Position numbers and translations under genes: made by a program
Notes under the pieces: model-generated
The model's database searches: none
Told to the model about the DNA's origin: nothing
The model's input: the letters and a program-made list of their open reading frames with translations, nothing else
Shown: piece by piece, positions 1-6,951 of the stretch
Position numbering within the stretch: the stretch's first letter is position 1
Layout: every line of letters begins with the position of its first letter
NCBI GenBank assembly: GCA_958402445.1
Contig: CATXTO010000053.1
Location: 1 to 12,159 of the forward strand
Direction: 5' to 3'
From: an uncultured Eubacteriales bacterium
Lineage (GTDB): Bacteria > Bacillota > Clostridia > Oscillospirales > Oscillospiraceae
Length of the DNA: 12,159 nucleotides

Positions 1-11
1 GGACCTTGGGG

Positions 12-1210
12 TGTAGGGGCGACCAGTGGTCGCCCGCAGGGGGCGCGGTTGTTTCTCGGGATTTGCGGGCGAGCGCAGCTCGCCCCTACAGGGTGGGCCG
101 AAATCTGGGTTGTAGGGGCGACCTGTGGTCGCCCGCAGGGGGTGCAGTTGTTTCGTGGGACTCGCGGGCGTGCGACGCACGCCCCTACAGGGTGGGGGGA
201 CCGAAATCTGGGTTGTAGGTGCGACCTGTGGTCGCCCGCGGGGGGCGCGGTTGTTTCCCGGGTTTTCGGGCGAGCACAGCTCCCCCCTACAGGATGTATC
301 CGGACCTTGGGGTGTAGGGGCGACCAGTGGTCGCCCGCAGGGGGCGCGGTTGTTTCCCGGGGTTTGCGGGCGAGCACAGCTCGCCCCTACAGGGGGCGAA
401 GGGCTTCGGTTCGGCTTTCATATGCCTGGGATATCTTTCGGCACAAAATGTAGGGGCGACCAGTGGTCGCCCGCAGGGGGGGCAGTTGTTTCCTGGGGTT
501 TGCGGGCGTGCGAAGCACGCCCCTACAGGATGTATCCGGACCTTGGGGTGTAGGGGCGACCAGTGGTCGCCCGCAGGGGGCGCGGTTGTTTCCCGGGGTT
601 TGCGGGCGAGCACAGCTCGCCCCTACAGGGTGGGCTGAAATCTGGGGTGTAGGGGCGACCAGTGGTCGCCCGCAGGGGGGCAGTTGTTTCCTGGGGTTTG
701 CGGGCGAGCACAGCTCGCCCCTACAGGGGGCGCGGTTGTTTCTCGGGATTTGCAGGCGTGCGAAGCACGCCCCTACAGGATGTATCCGGACCTTGGGTTG
801 TAGGGGCGACCAGTGGTCGCCCGCAGGGGGTGCAGTTGTTTCCCGGGTTTTCGGGCGAGCACAGCTCGCCCCTACAAGTGGGACCGAAATCTGGGTTGTA
901 GGGGCGACCTGTGGTCACCCGCAGGGGGGCAGTTGTTTCCCTGGATTCGCGGGCGAGCACAGCTCGCCCCTACAGGGTGCGAAGGGCTCCGGTTCGGCTT
1001 TCATATGCCTGGGATATCTTTCGGCATAAAATGTAGGGGCGACCTGTGGTCGCCCGCAGGGGGCGCGGTTGTTTCTCGGGGTTTTCGGGCGAGCGCAGCT
1101 CGCCCCTACAGGATGTATCCAGACCTTGGGTTGTAGGTGCGACCTGTGGTCGCCCGCAGGGGGCGCGGTTGTTTCCCGGGGTTTGCGGGCGAGCACAGCT
1201 CGCCCCTACA
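12..1210. repeat. Cluster of twelve ~79-bp double-hairpin repeat units
   Basis: Eleven full units and one half unit, at 12-90, 111-189, 214-291, 313-391, 449-527, 549-627, 648-725, 727-777 (right half only), 799-876, 897-974, 1032-1110 and 1132-1210. A full unit begins TGTAGGGGCG, forms hairpin 1 (GGGCGACC, loop AGT or TGT, GGTCGCCC), has a ~30-bp G/T-rich linker, forms hairpin 2 (GGGCGAGC, loop ACA or GCA, GCTCGCCC; or GGGCGTGC, loop GAA or GAC, GCACGCCC) and ends CGCCCCTACA. The ends are 10-bp inverted repeats. Units are separated by only three recurring spacer types (A, ~21 bp; B, ~20-24 bp; C, 57 bp). The long open frames on both strands arise because the GC-rich units lack stops; they are not credible genes. 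The unit resembles REP/MITE-like small palindromic elements; no transposase for it is visible in this window. Confidence 0.93.
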
Positions 1211-1393
1211 GGGGGGAGCGCAGGCGGTGGGGCACAGGGAACGGGGAATGCGGAAACGACCTGGGCCCGCAGGGGGCGGGATAGGTCGGCCAAGGAGGAC
1301 CCCGGGCGGAGAAACGGCACCGCCGCCAACAGAGCCGCATAGCATAAGGGGCAATCGATTTGGCCGCGGCGGAGCACTATTTTCCAGTGTGGG
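1211..1393. other. Gene-free stretch between repeat cluster and asd promoter
   Basis: GC-rich sequence with no credible coding region and no complete copy of the flanking repeat. It holds only G-rich runs loosely similar to the repeat linkers and ends just before the asd promoter. No RNA gene or riboswitch was recognised. Confidence 0.5.
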
Positions 1394-1422
1394 TGGACAA
1401 CAGCGGCGAAAGATGCTATACT
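1394..1422 (+). promoter_or_regulatory. Sigma-A promoter of asd (extended -10)
   Basis: A -35 box TGGACA (1394-1399) and a -10 box TATACT (1417-1422) lie exactly 17 bp apart. The TGC just before the -10 (1414-1416) makes an extended -10 motif. Predicted transcription start is near 1429, giving a leader of about 80 nt before the asd start codon. That leader contains a near-perfect hairpin at 1466-1489 (CCAGC-GGTC pairing with GACC-GGCTGG, one bulge), just upstream of the Shine-Dalgarno GAAGGGAG (1496-1503). The leader is too short for a lysine riboswitch. Confidence 0.8.
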
Positions 1423-1510
1423 GAGAGCGTTCGTCCCGGTCCCCGCCGGGCTTACGCCGTGGCGTCCAGCGGTCTGAGGGACCGGCTGGACTGGAGAAGG
1501 GAGTTTTGCT

Positions 1511-2512
1511 ATGAAATTACATACCGTTGCCATCCTCGGCGCCACCGGTGCGGTGGGCCGGGAGATGATGAGGATTTTGCAGGAGCGCGACTTTCCCGTG
1601 GGCCGGCTAAAGCTGCTAGCCAGCGCCCGCAGCGCCGGCATGGGCCTTCCGTTCCGGGAGGATACGATTCCCGTGGAGGAGGTCTGCGAAGAGGCCTTTT
1701 CCGGCGTCGATCTGGTGCTGGGCGCGGCGGAGAATTCGATAGCCCAGCGCTGGGCCGCCACGATCCGGGCCGCCGGCGCGGTATTTGTGGACAATTCCAG
1801 CGCCTTCCGGCTGGACCCCCAGGTCCCCTTGGTGGTGCCGGAAATCAATCCCGAGGACGCCGTGCGGCATCACGGCTTGGTGGCCAACCCCAACTGCTCC
1901 ACCATCATCGCCCTGATGGCGGCCAGCGCCTTGCATCAACGCCGGACCATTACCTCCATGGTGGCCAGCACGTATCAGGCGGTGTCCGGCGCCGGCGTTG
2001 CGGGCCCGGCGGAACTTTTGGAGCAGACTGCGGCGCTGGCCGCGGGCCGGCCTGCGGAGCCCCGGGTATTTTCCCATCCCATTGCCTACAATCTGATCCC
2101 CCAGATTGGCGCGGCCCAATATCAGGGGTATACCAGCGAGGAAATGAAGTTGCAGAACGAGGGGCGGAAAATTCTGCACCTGCCGGAGCTGCGGGTGAGC
2201 TGCACCTGCGTCCGGGTGCCTGTCATTCGCAGCCATTCCATTTCCCTGACGCTGCGGTTTGACCGGCCCATGTCCGTGGAAGAGGCCCGGGCGGCCATTG
2301 CGGAGGCCCCCGGCTGCCGTCTGGCGGATGATTTGCCCGCGGGGCGCTATCCCATGCCGCTGGACGCCTCGGACCAGGATCTGGTGTTCGTGGGGCGCAT
2401 CCGGCCGGATTTGACGGATCCTTTGGGGCTGTGCCTGTGGTGCTGCGGAGACCAGCTCCGCAAGGGCGCCGCCACCAACGCTGTACAGATTGCAGAGCTG
2501 TTGGTCAAGTAG
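1511..2512 (+). CDS. asd: Aspartate-semialdehyde dehydrogenase
   Basis: NADP-dependent cytosolic enzyme that reduces beta-aspartyl phosphate to aspartate semialdehyde, the branch point to lysine/diaminopimelate, threonine and methionine. The 333 residues match the family length. Visible motifs: Rossmann loop GATGAVGREM at about residues 10-19; VDNSSAFR near residues 93-100; catalytic Cys129 in VANPNCSTI; Gln156 in STYQAVSGAG; the SHPIAYNLIPQIG segment; EEMK followed by GRKIL; the CVRVPV segment with a following SHS; and the C-terminal DQLRKGAATNAVQIAE signature (DNLRKGAA in many relatives). The ATG has a good Shine-Dalgarno 7 bp upstream and an extended -10 promoter, and a strong terminator follows, so it appears monocistronic. 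It stands alone rather than with dapA/dapB or lysC. Function is firm; only its separation from other aspartate-pathway genes is unusual. Confidence 0.97.
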   Translation: MKLHTVAILGATGAVGREMMRILQERDFPVGRLKLLASARSAGMGLPFREDTIPVEEVCEEAFSGVDLVLGAAENSIAQRWAATIRAAGAVFVDNSSAFRLDPQVPLVVPEINPEDAVRHHGLVANPNCSTIIALMAASALHQRRTITSMVASTYQAVSGAGVAGPAELLEQTAALAAGRPAEPRVFSHPIAYNLIPQIGAAQYQGYTSEEMKLQNEGRKILHLPELRVSCTCVRVPVIRSHSISLTLRFDRPMSVEEARAAIAEAPGCRLADDLPAGRYPMPLDASDQDLVFVGRIRPDLTDPLGLCLWCCGDQLRKGAATNAVQIAELLVK

Positions 2513-2527
2513 CAACGTGAAAACTGT

Positions 2528-2557
2528 CGGGGCGGCCAGTGGCCGCCCCGGTTTTTT
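2528..2557 (+). terminator. Rho-independent terminator of asd
   Basis: A 10-bp GC stem (CGGGGCGGCC, loop AGT, GGCCGCCCCG; 2528-2550) is followed by a T6 run (2552-2557), starting 15 bp after the asd stop. The stem and AGT loop are those of the neighbouring repeat hairpin with a compensated A-T to G-C change, so it may be repeat-derived. Confidence 0.9.
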
Positions 2558-2579
2558 GTCCGCAGCGGGGCGGGGAGGA

Positions 2580-3132
2580 TGTAGGGGCGACCTGCGGCCG
2601 CCCAGGCTGCCCCCATGACGGAACCCCGGCGGGCGTGCAAAGCACGCCCCTACATCGTCGAGGCAAAGTCCGCTCCTGCTCCGGCGGTCTCAGGGCCGCC
2701 ATCCGCACCGCTGCCTTGCCTCTCCTCTCCCCACAAAGTCTTCGCCTTTGCGGGGGCCCCAATTGCGGGCGACCACAGGTCGCCCCTACGGTCCGTTGCT
2801 TGCGGGTCCATTCGGGGAGGCGGTGTATACGGGCGAGCGCAGCTCGCCCCCACAGAGGGAACGGCGATGGCGGGGTGCAAGGATGGGGAAGCGGCGGGCG
2901 TGCAAAGCACGCCCGTGGGCGACCACAGGTCGCCCCTACGGTCCGTTGCTTGCGGGTCCATTCGGGGAGGCGGTGTATACGGGCGAGCGCAGCTCGCCCC
3001 TACAGGGGGACGGCGATGGCAGGGTGCAGGGATGTGGAGACGGCGGGCGTGCAAAGCACGCCCCTACAGGGGGACGGCGATGGCGGGGTGCAGGGATGTG
3101 GAGACGGCGGGCGAGCGCGGCTCGCCCCTACA
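2580..3132. repeat. Second palindromic repeat cluster between convergent asd and arcC
   Basis: One unit of the TGTAGGGGCG...CGCCCCTACA type (2580-2654; hairpin 1 decayed, hairpin 2 GGGCGTGC-AAA-GCACGCCC). Two nearly identical copies of another arrangement follow (2767-2854 and 2917-3004): GGGCGACC-ACA-GGTCGCCC, a ~45-bp spacer starting CTACGGTCCGTT and ending GTATAC, then GGGCGAGC-GCA-GCTCGCCC. Single hairpins lie at about 2896-2914 and 3045-3068 (GTGC-AAA-GCAC) and about 3110-3132 (GAGC-GCG-GCTC). A ~40-bp linker rich in GGCGATGGC recurs at about 2855-2894, 3005-3044 and 3069-3108. The open frames here are repeat artefacts. The cluster lies entirely between two convergent terminators. Confidence 0.9.
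2662..2730. repeat. Copy 1 of second repeat family (GGCAAAGTCCGCTCC type), diverged
   Basis: GGCAAAGTCCGCTCCTGCTC and the following CGGCGG are shared with copies at 9722-9838 and 9968-10081. The downstream half (CCGCTGCCTTGCC and on) is recognisable but diverged, and the terminator-like tail of the other copies is not preserved. It sits inside the larger cluster, directly after a palindromic unit. Confidence 0.75.
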
Positions 3133-3146
3133 GGGTATTCATGGGT

Positions 3147-3181
3147 AAAAAGAGGCCCCCGGGAGCTGGCCTCCCAGGGGC
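3147..3181 (-). terminator. Rho-independent terminator of arcC
   Basis: Read leftward, GCCCCTGGGAG pairs with CTCCCGGGGGC (11 bp, one G-T wobble, 5-nt loop) at 3181-3155 and is followed by a short T run at 3151-3147. It begins 22 bp after the arcC stop and ends the leftward operon. Confidence 0.85.
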
Positions 3182-3202
3182 TACTTTGCAAAATAAGCCT
3201 GC

Positions 3203-4141
3203 TTATGTATGGATCCGGGTGCCTGTTTTGCCCGCGATGCCCTCCTTGGCCTTTTGCAGCTCGGTAATGAGCGCGGCGCGGCCTGGCGCGGACCGGGCGA
3301 ACCGCACGGCGGCCTGGACCTTCGGCAGCATGGAGCCCGGAGCGAACTGCCCCTGCCTGATGTACCGCTCCGCCTCCTCCGGGGTCAGCGACGACAGCCA
3401 CTGCTCGTTTTCCTTCCGGTAGTTTATCGCCACCTGCTCCACGGCGGTGAGGATGATGAGCAGGTCCGCGTCCAGGGATTCTGCCAGCAGCTCCGCCGCA
3501 AAATCCTTGTCAATGACCGCCGCGGCCCCTTTCAGCCGGTTCCCCTCCCGGAACACGGGGATGCCGCCGCCGCCGCAGGTCACCACAACGTGGCCCGCCT
3601 CAGCCAGGGTCCGAATGGAGCCCAGCTCCACAATTGCCTTGGGCAGCGGGGAGGCCACCACCCTGCGGTAGCCCCGTCCGGCGTCCTCCATCACGTCGTA
3701 GCCGTGCTCCGCCGCCAGGCGCTCCGCCTCCTCCCGGCTCATAAACGAGCCGATGGGCTTGGTGGGGTGCTGGAACGCCGGGTCCTGGGGGTCCACCTCC
3801 ACCTGAGTCAGCACTGTGGAGACGTCCTTCCGGACGCCCCGGGCGGCCAGCGCCTCCTGCAGGGCGTTTTGCAGATCGTAGCCGATGTAGCCCTGGCTCA
3901 TGGCCACGCAAACGGACAGGGGGCAGGGGACGTATTTCTTGGGGTCGCTGCGGGTCAACTCCGCCATGGCCGACTGGATCATCCCCACCTGGGGCCCGTT
4001 GCCGTGGGCGATGACCACCTGATTGCCGCCGGCGATCAGGTCCGCGATGGCCGACGCCGTCTCCCGGACCGCCTGAAACTGCTCGGTTAAGTTCTTGCCC
4101 AGGGCGTTGCCGCCCAGGGCCACCACAATACGCTGGGACAT
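3203..4141 (-). CDS. arcC: Carbamate kinase
   Basis: Catalyses carbamoyl phosphate + ADP to ATP + carbamate, which decomposes to ammonia and CO2: substrate-level phosphorylation in the cytosol. The 312 residues match the usual ~310. Motifs of the amino-acid kinase fold: VVALGGNALGKN at residues 6-17, VIAHGNGPQVG, VVTCGGGGIPVFREG, AAVIDKDFAAELLA, and the family-typical tail FAPGSMLPKVQAAVRFA. The ATG at 4141 is preferred over the upstream in-frame start at 4216 because it has the Shine-Dalgarno AGAAAGGTG at the right spacing and begins directly with the conserved MSQRIVVALGGN. It lies 176 bp downstream of ygeW on the same strand, with a possible promoter in the gap. With YgeW as neighbour it probably consumes carbamoyl phosphate released by that enzyme. 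No arginine deiminase or ornithine carbamoyltransferase is nearby, so arginine fermentation is not indicated. Confidence 0.96.
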   Translation of the reverse strand: MSQRIVVALGGNALGKNLTEQFQAVRETASAIADLIAGGNQVVIAHGNGPQVGMIQSAMAELTRSDPKKYVPCPLSVCVAMSQGYIGYDLQNALQEALAARGVRKDVSTVLTQVEVDPQDPAFQHPTKPIGSFMSREEAERLAAEHGYDVMEDAGRGYRRVVASPLPKAIVELGSIRTLAEAGHVVVTCGGGGIPVFREGNRLKGAAAVIDKDFAAELLAESLDADLLIILTAVEQVAINYRKENEQWLSSLTPEEAERYIRQGQFAPGSMLPKVQAAVRFARSAPGRAALITELQKAKEGIAGKTGTRIHT

Positions 4142-4248
4142 GAAGTTTCCACACCTTTCTGCTTGCTCCGGTCCCGGGGCTCGGAAAATACGGGAAAGAG
4201 GCGGCCCCGGACACAAGAAAAACCGATGCCCGGGGCGCTGCTAGCTTT

Positions 4249-4276
4249 ATTCTACCTGATATATGCAAAAATGCAA
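4249..4276 (-). promoter_or_regulatory. Possible internal promoter before arcC
   Basis: On the leftward strand TTGCAT (4276-4271) and TAGAAT (4254-4249) are 16 bp apart, giving a predicted start near 4242 and a ~100-nt leader. The same AT-rich gap also holds a weak hairpin right after the ygeW stop (about 4282-4302) with a T run, which may reduce read-through from ygeYW. The leader can form a GCCCCGG/CCGGGGC stem. Suggestive only. Confidence 0.4.
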
Positions 4277-4317
4277 GAAAAATTTTCAGTTTAACTGGAA
4301 AATCTCTCCGCCACCGC

Positions 4318-5511
4318 TTAGAACAGCTTTCGCAAGCCGTCGCCTCCGTCCAACGCCCGCAGCGCGCCGGCGGGGTCCCGGACCTTGGCCAGAAAGATCA
4401 TGGCCGCGATGATATAGGGCTTATAAGAGGCCTGCTTGTACAGCGGCACCAGATACCGGTCGAACACGGAATTGTCCACTTCGCCCCGGGCGCAGCTCAG
4501 GCCTGTGATGTCCGCGGGCAGGCAGTGCAGGTACAAAGCCTTTTCGTCCCGGGTCAAATGCATCTTCTCCTCGGAGCAGGTCCAGTCCTGATGCTTCGCG
4601 TTCTGGGCCAGGAGCTCCTGCTCCAGCGCGTCGATCCCCCGTTTGTCTCCGGCCTGGTAGAGCTGGGTTCTGCGCTCCATGGCGGCGAAGGGGGCCCAGC
4701 TCTTGGGATACACAATGTCCGCGTCCCGGAAGGCCTCGTCCATGGACGAGACCTTGGCAAACGAGCCGCCGGAGGCCGCCGCGTTTCGCTGGGCCAGGGC
4801 CTCCACCTCCGGCATGACCTCATAGCCCTGGGGATGGGCCAGGGTCACGTCCATGCCGAACCGGGTGAACAGGCCGATGACCCCCTGAGGCACGCTCAGG
4901 GGCTTGCCGTAGGAGGGGGAGTAGGCCCAGGTCATGGCCACCTTTTTGCCCTTGAGATTCTCCACGCCGCCGAAGTGGTGGATCACATGCAAGAGGTCCG
5001 CCATGCACTGGGTGGGGTGGTCCACGTCGCATTGCAGGTTCACCAGGGTGGGCCGCTGCTCCAGGATGCCGTCCCGGCGGCCCTCGGCCACCGCGTCCAT
5101 AAAGGTCTTCTGATATTTATGGCCCTCCCCGATGAACATATCGTCCCGGATGCCCACCACGTCGGCCATGAACGAGACCATGTTGGCGGTCTCCCGTACG
5201 GTCTCCCCGTGGGCGATCTGGCTCACCTTCTCGTCCAGGTCCCGCACCGTCAGGCCCAGCAGGTTGCAGGCGGAGGCGAAGGAGAACCGGGTCCGGGTGG
5301 AGTTGTCCCGGAAAATGGAGATGCCCAGGCCAGAGTCGAAGACCCGGCAGGCGTGGTTCCGCTCCCGCAGGTCCCGCAGGGCGTCGGCCACGGCGAAGAC
5401 CGCCGCCAGCTCCGGGTCTGTCTTGTCCCAGGTCCAATAAAAGTCGTTGTTGTACAAGTTCAGGTCCCCCAGGCCCTCCAGCCGGGCGGCCAGCTCTGCG
5501 GCCTTGCTCAT
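4318..5511 (-). CDS. ygeW: Knotted carbamoyltransferase YgeW
   Basis: Member of the aspartate/ornithine carbamoyltransferase superfamily; the family is known for a knotted fold, and its physiological substrate is not firmly fixed. 397 residues, essentially the length of E. coli YgeW. Visible: N-terminal NNDFYWTWDKT, carbamoyl-phosphate loop STRTR at residues 71-75 within FRDNSTRTRFSFASAC, SQIAHGETVRETANM, the central DVDHPTQCMADLLH (catalytic His/Pro/Gln region), and HCLPADI at about residues 329-335. The start at 5511 has Shine-Dalgarno AAGGAGG (5519-5525) and overlaps the ygeY stop in an ATGA quadruplet, implying translational coupling; an upstream extension of the frame would lie entirely inside ygeY. 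Inferred role: phosphorolysis of a carbamoylated amine (possibly a ureido-propionate) to carbamoyl phosphate for the downstream carbamate kinase. Confidence 0.94.
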   Translation of the reverse strand: MSKAAELAARLEGLGDLNLYNNDFYWTWDKTDPELAAVFAVADALRDLRERNHACRVFDSGLGISIFRDNSTRTRFSFASACNLLGLTVRDLDEKVSQIAHGETVRETANMVSFMADVVGIRDDMFIGEGHKYQKTFMDAVAEGRRDGILEQRPTLVNLQCDVDHPTQCMADLLHVIHHFGGVENLKGKKVAMTWAYSPSYGKPLSVPQGVIGLFTRFGMDVTLAHPQGYEVMPEVEALAQRNAAASGGSFAKVSSMDEAFRDADIVYPKSWAPFAAMERRTQLYQAGDKRGIDALEQELLAQNAKHQDWTCSEEKMHLTRDEKALYLHCLPADITGLSCARGEVDNSVFDRYLVPLYKQASYKPYIIAAMIFLAKVRDPAGALRALDGGDGLRKLF

Positions 5512-6833
5512 TGCGCATCCTCCTTGCTGTTGCAGTACAGGGCGGGCACCGCGGCGTACACCGCGGCGCAGCGAACCAGATCGTCCTTCCAGGTGATCTC
5601 GTTGGGGGCGTGGGCCTGGCTCTCCGCCCCGGGGCCGAAGCCCACGCAGGGGATGCCGTACCGGCCCTGGATGGACACGCCGTTGGTGGAGAAGGTCCAT
5701 TTGTCCACCAGAGGGCGGTTCCGCTGGGCCATGGTCTGGGGCGGGCCCATACGCCGGTCTCCATAGAGGGCCTTGTGGGCCTCCACCAGCGCCCGCACGT
5801 GGGGCGCGTCCTCCCGGTTGACCCAGGCGGGGAAGTAGCACGCGGTTTCATACACCAGCCCCGTCCAGGCGGGCCGGTCGTAGCGGTACAGGCTGACCGT
5901 CACGTCCGCGCCATATTTTTTGCAAGCGGGCAGGCTCCGAATCTCCTCCAGGCAGGACTCCCAGGTCTCCCCGGCGGTCATGCGCCGGTCCAGGGAGACC
6001 GCGCAGCCGTCCGCCACGGCGCAGCGGGAGGGGGAGGTGTGGAAAATCTCCGACACGGTGACGGTGCCCCGGCCCAAAAACCGGGCGTCCTCCCAGGCGG
6101 GGTTAAACGCCGGCTCCAGCATTTTGCACAGGCCCTTGATCTTTTCGTCCGGGCCGCAGCCGTTCTGGTTCAGGGCCCGCACGTCCTGGAGGATGTCCGC
6201 CATTTTGTAAATCGCGTTGTCCCCCCGCTCCGGGGCGGAGCCATGGCAGGACACGCCCTTCACGTCCACCCGAATCTCCATGCGGCCCCGGTGGCCCCGG
6301 TAGATGCCGCCGTCGGTGGGCTCCGTGGAGACCACGAACTCCGGAGTGAGTCCCTCTACCTCGTGGAGGTACTGCCAGCACAGGCCGTCGCAGTCCTCCT
6401 CCTGGACCGTGGCGGCGACCAGGATGGTCACGTCCGGGGGAATCAGGTTCAGGTCCTGCATGATTTTGGCGCCGTAGATCATGGAGACCACGCCGCCCTC
6501 CTGGTCCGAGCCGCCCCGGCCGGCGATGACCTCCTCGGTCTCATATCCCTGATAGGGGTCGAAGGTCCAGTTGTCCCGGTTGCCCACGCCCACGGTGTCG
6601 ATGTGGCCGTCGAAGGCGATGAGCCGGGGGCCTGAGCCCATGTAGCCCAGGGCGTTGCCCTGGGGGTCGATCTGTGTCCGGGTGAAGCCCAGACGCTGCA
6701 TCTGAGCGACGGCCCGGCGCACCACGCCCTCCTCCTGGCAGCTCTCGCTGGGAATCGCAATCAAATCCCGCAAAAAGCGGGTCATATCCGCCCGGTAGCC
6801 CTCCGCGGCGGCCCGTATGGCAGCAAAGTCCAT
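5508..6833 (-). CDS. ygeY: YgeY-family M20 metallohydrolase
   Basis: 441-residue zinc-dependent amidohydrolase of peptidase family M20 (the group often named selenium-metabolism-linked hydrolase YgeY). Metal and catalytic residues can be seen in order: His77 and catalytic Asp79 in DGHIDTVGVG; Asp110 in GRGGSDQEGG; the Glu145-Glu146 pair in VQEEDCDG (general base and metal ligand); Glu171 in STEPTDG; dimerisation-domain His197 in GVSCHGSAPERGDNA. The exact substrate is unknown; linkage to ygeW and arcC suggests an N-carbamoyl or ureido amide of an amino acid. The ATG at 6833 is chosen over the in-frame start at 6911 because it has Shine-Dalgarno GGAGGG and lies downstream of the predicted promoter, whereas the 6911 start overlaps the -35 box. 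First gene of the leftward operon; its stop overlaps the ygeW start by 4 bp. Confidence 0.92.
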   Translation of the reverse strand: MDFAAIRAAAEGYRADMTRFLRDLIAIPSESCQEEGVVRRAVAQMQRLGFTRTQIDPQGNALGYMGSGPRLIAFDGHIDTVGVGNRDNWTFDPYQGYETEEVIAGRGGSDQEGGVVSMIYGAKIMQDLNLIPPDVTILVAATVQEEDCDGLCWQYLHEVEGLTPEFVVSTEPTDGGIYRGHRGRMEIRVDVKGVSCHGSAPERGDNAIYKMADILQDVRALNQNGCGPDEKIKGLCKMLEPAFNPAWEDARFLGRGTVTVSEIFHTSPSRCAVADGCAVSLDRRMTAGETWESCLEEIRSLPACKKYGADVTVSLYRYDRPAWTGLVYETACYFPAWVNREDAPHVRALVEAHKALYGDRRMGPPQTMAQRNRPLVDKWTFSTNGVSIQGRYGIPCVGFGPGAESQAHAPNEITWKDDLVRCAAVYAAVPALYCNSKEDAQ

Positions 6834-6883
6834 GGAACATCCCTCCGTCAGCAGTTTTGGGGCCGCAGCCCCTGTGTGCTTCC

Positions 6884-6911
6884 ATTGTAGCATAGGCGTC
6901 CCTGTTGTCAA
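6884..6911 (-). promoter_or_regulatory. Strong sigma-A promoter of the ygeY-ygeW(-arcC) operon
   Basis: On the leftward strand a perfect -35 TTGACA (6911-6906), a 16-bp spacer and -10 TACAAT (6889-6884), preceded by TGC for an extended -10. Predicted start is about 6877, giving a leader of about 45 nt to the ygeY ATG. A near-consensus promoter at a catabolic operon implies control by a repressor or other regulator. Confidence 0.85.
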
Positions 6912-6941
6912 ACAAAATTTGTGTTTACCAAAAAATTTTTT
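6910..6941. promoter_or_regulatory. Candidate operator region between divergent promoters
   Basis: An imperfect 17-bp palindrome (AAACAAAATTTGTGTTT, 6910-6926; 7 of 8 pairs) abuts and slightly overlaps the ygeY -35 box, followed by a perfect A6T6 palindrome (6930-6941). This AT-rich block is unlike the surrounding high-GC DNA. It could bind the YheO/DauR-like regulator encoded at 7536. That assignment is inference; no binding motif for that family is used here. Confidence 0.45.
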
Positions 6942-6951
6942 AGGTTCCAGG

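Noticed and set aside
12..1210. Regularly spaced repeats resembling a CRISPR array
   Set aside because: Units are ~79 bp with internal double palindromes, the spacers are not unique (three types recur), and no cas gene is present.
1423..1510. Possible lysine or other riboswitch in the asd leader
   Set aside because: The leader is only about 80 nt with one simple hairpin, too short for a lysine riboswitch and without recognisable conserved core.
6..1848. Several long open frames with repeated RGD-WSP or LARKP-type peptides on both strands, up to 292 codons
   Set aside because: They are translations of the GC-rich hairpin repeats, appear in many frames and on both strands, lack ribosome sites and have no domain. 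The RGD tripeptide is a by-product of GGGGCGAC.
1616..2515. 299-codon open frame antisense to asd
   Set aside because: It is the shadow of a high-GC coding sequence; the sense strand carries all asd motifs, and the antisense peptide matches nothing recognisable.
3203..4141. Arginine deiminase pathway locus because of arcC
   Set aside because: No arcA, arcB or arcD is adjacent; the partner carbamoyltransferase has YgeW rather than ornithine carbamoyltransferase character.
4318..5841. Longer 507-codon version of the ygeW frame
   Set aside because: The extra N-terminal part lies wholly inside ygeY in another frame. The conserved YgeW protein begins at 5511 after a good Shine-Dalgarno.
4525..6635. 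Rightward open frames of 374-413 codons opposite ygeW and ygeY
   Set aside because: High-GC antisense shadows rich in His, Gly, Val and Gln, with no ribosome site or domain; the leftward frames contain complete enzyme motifs.
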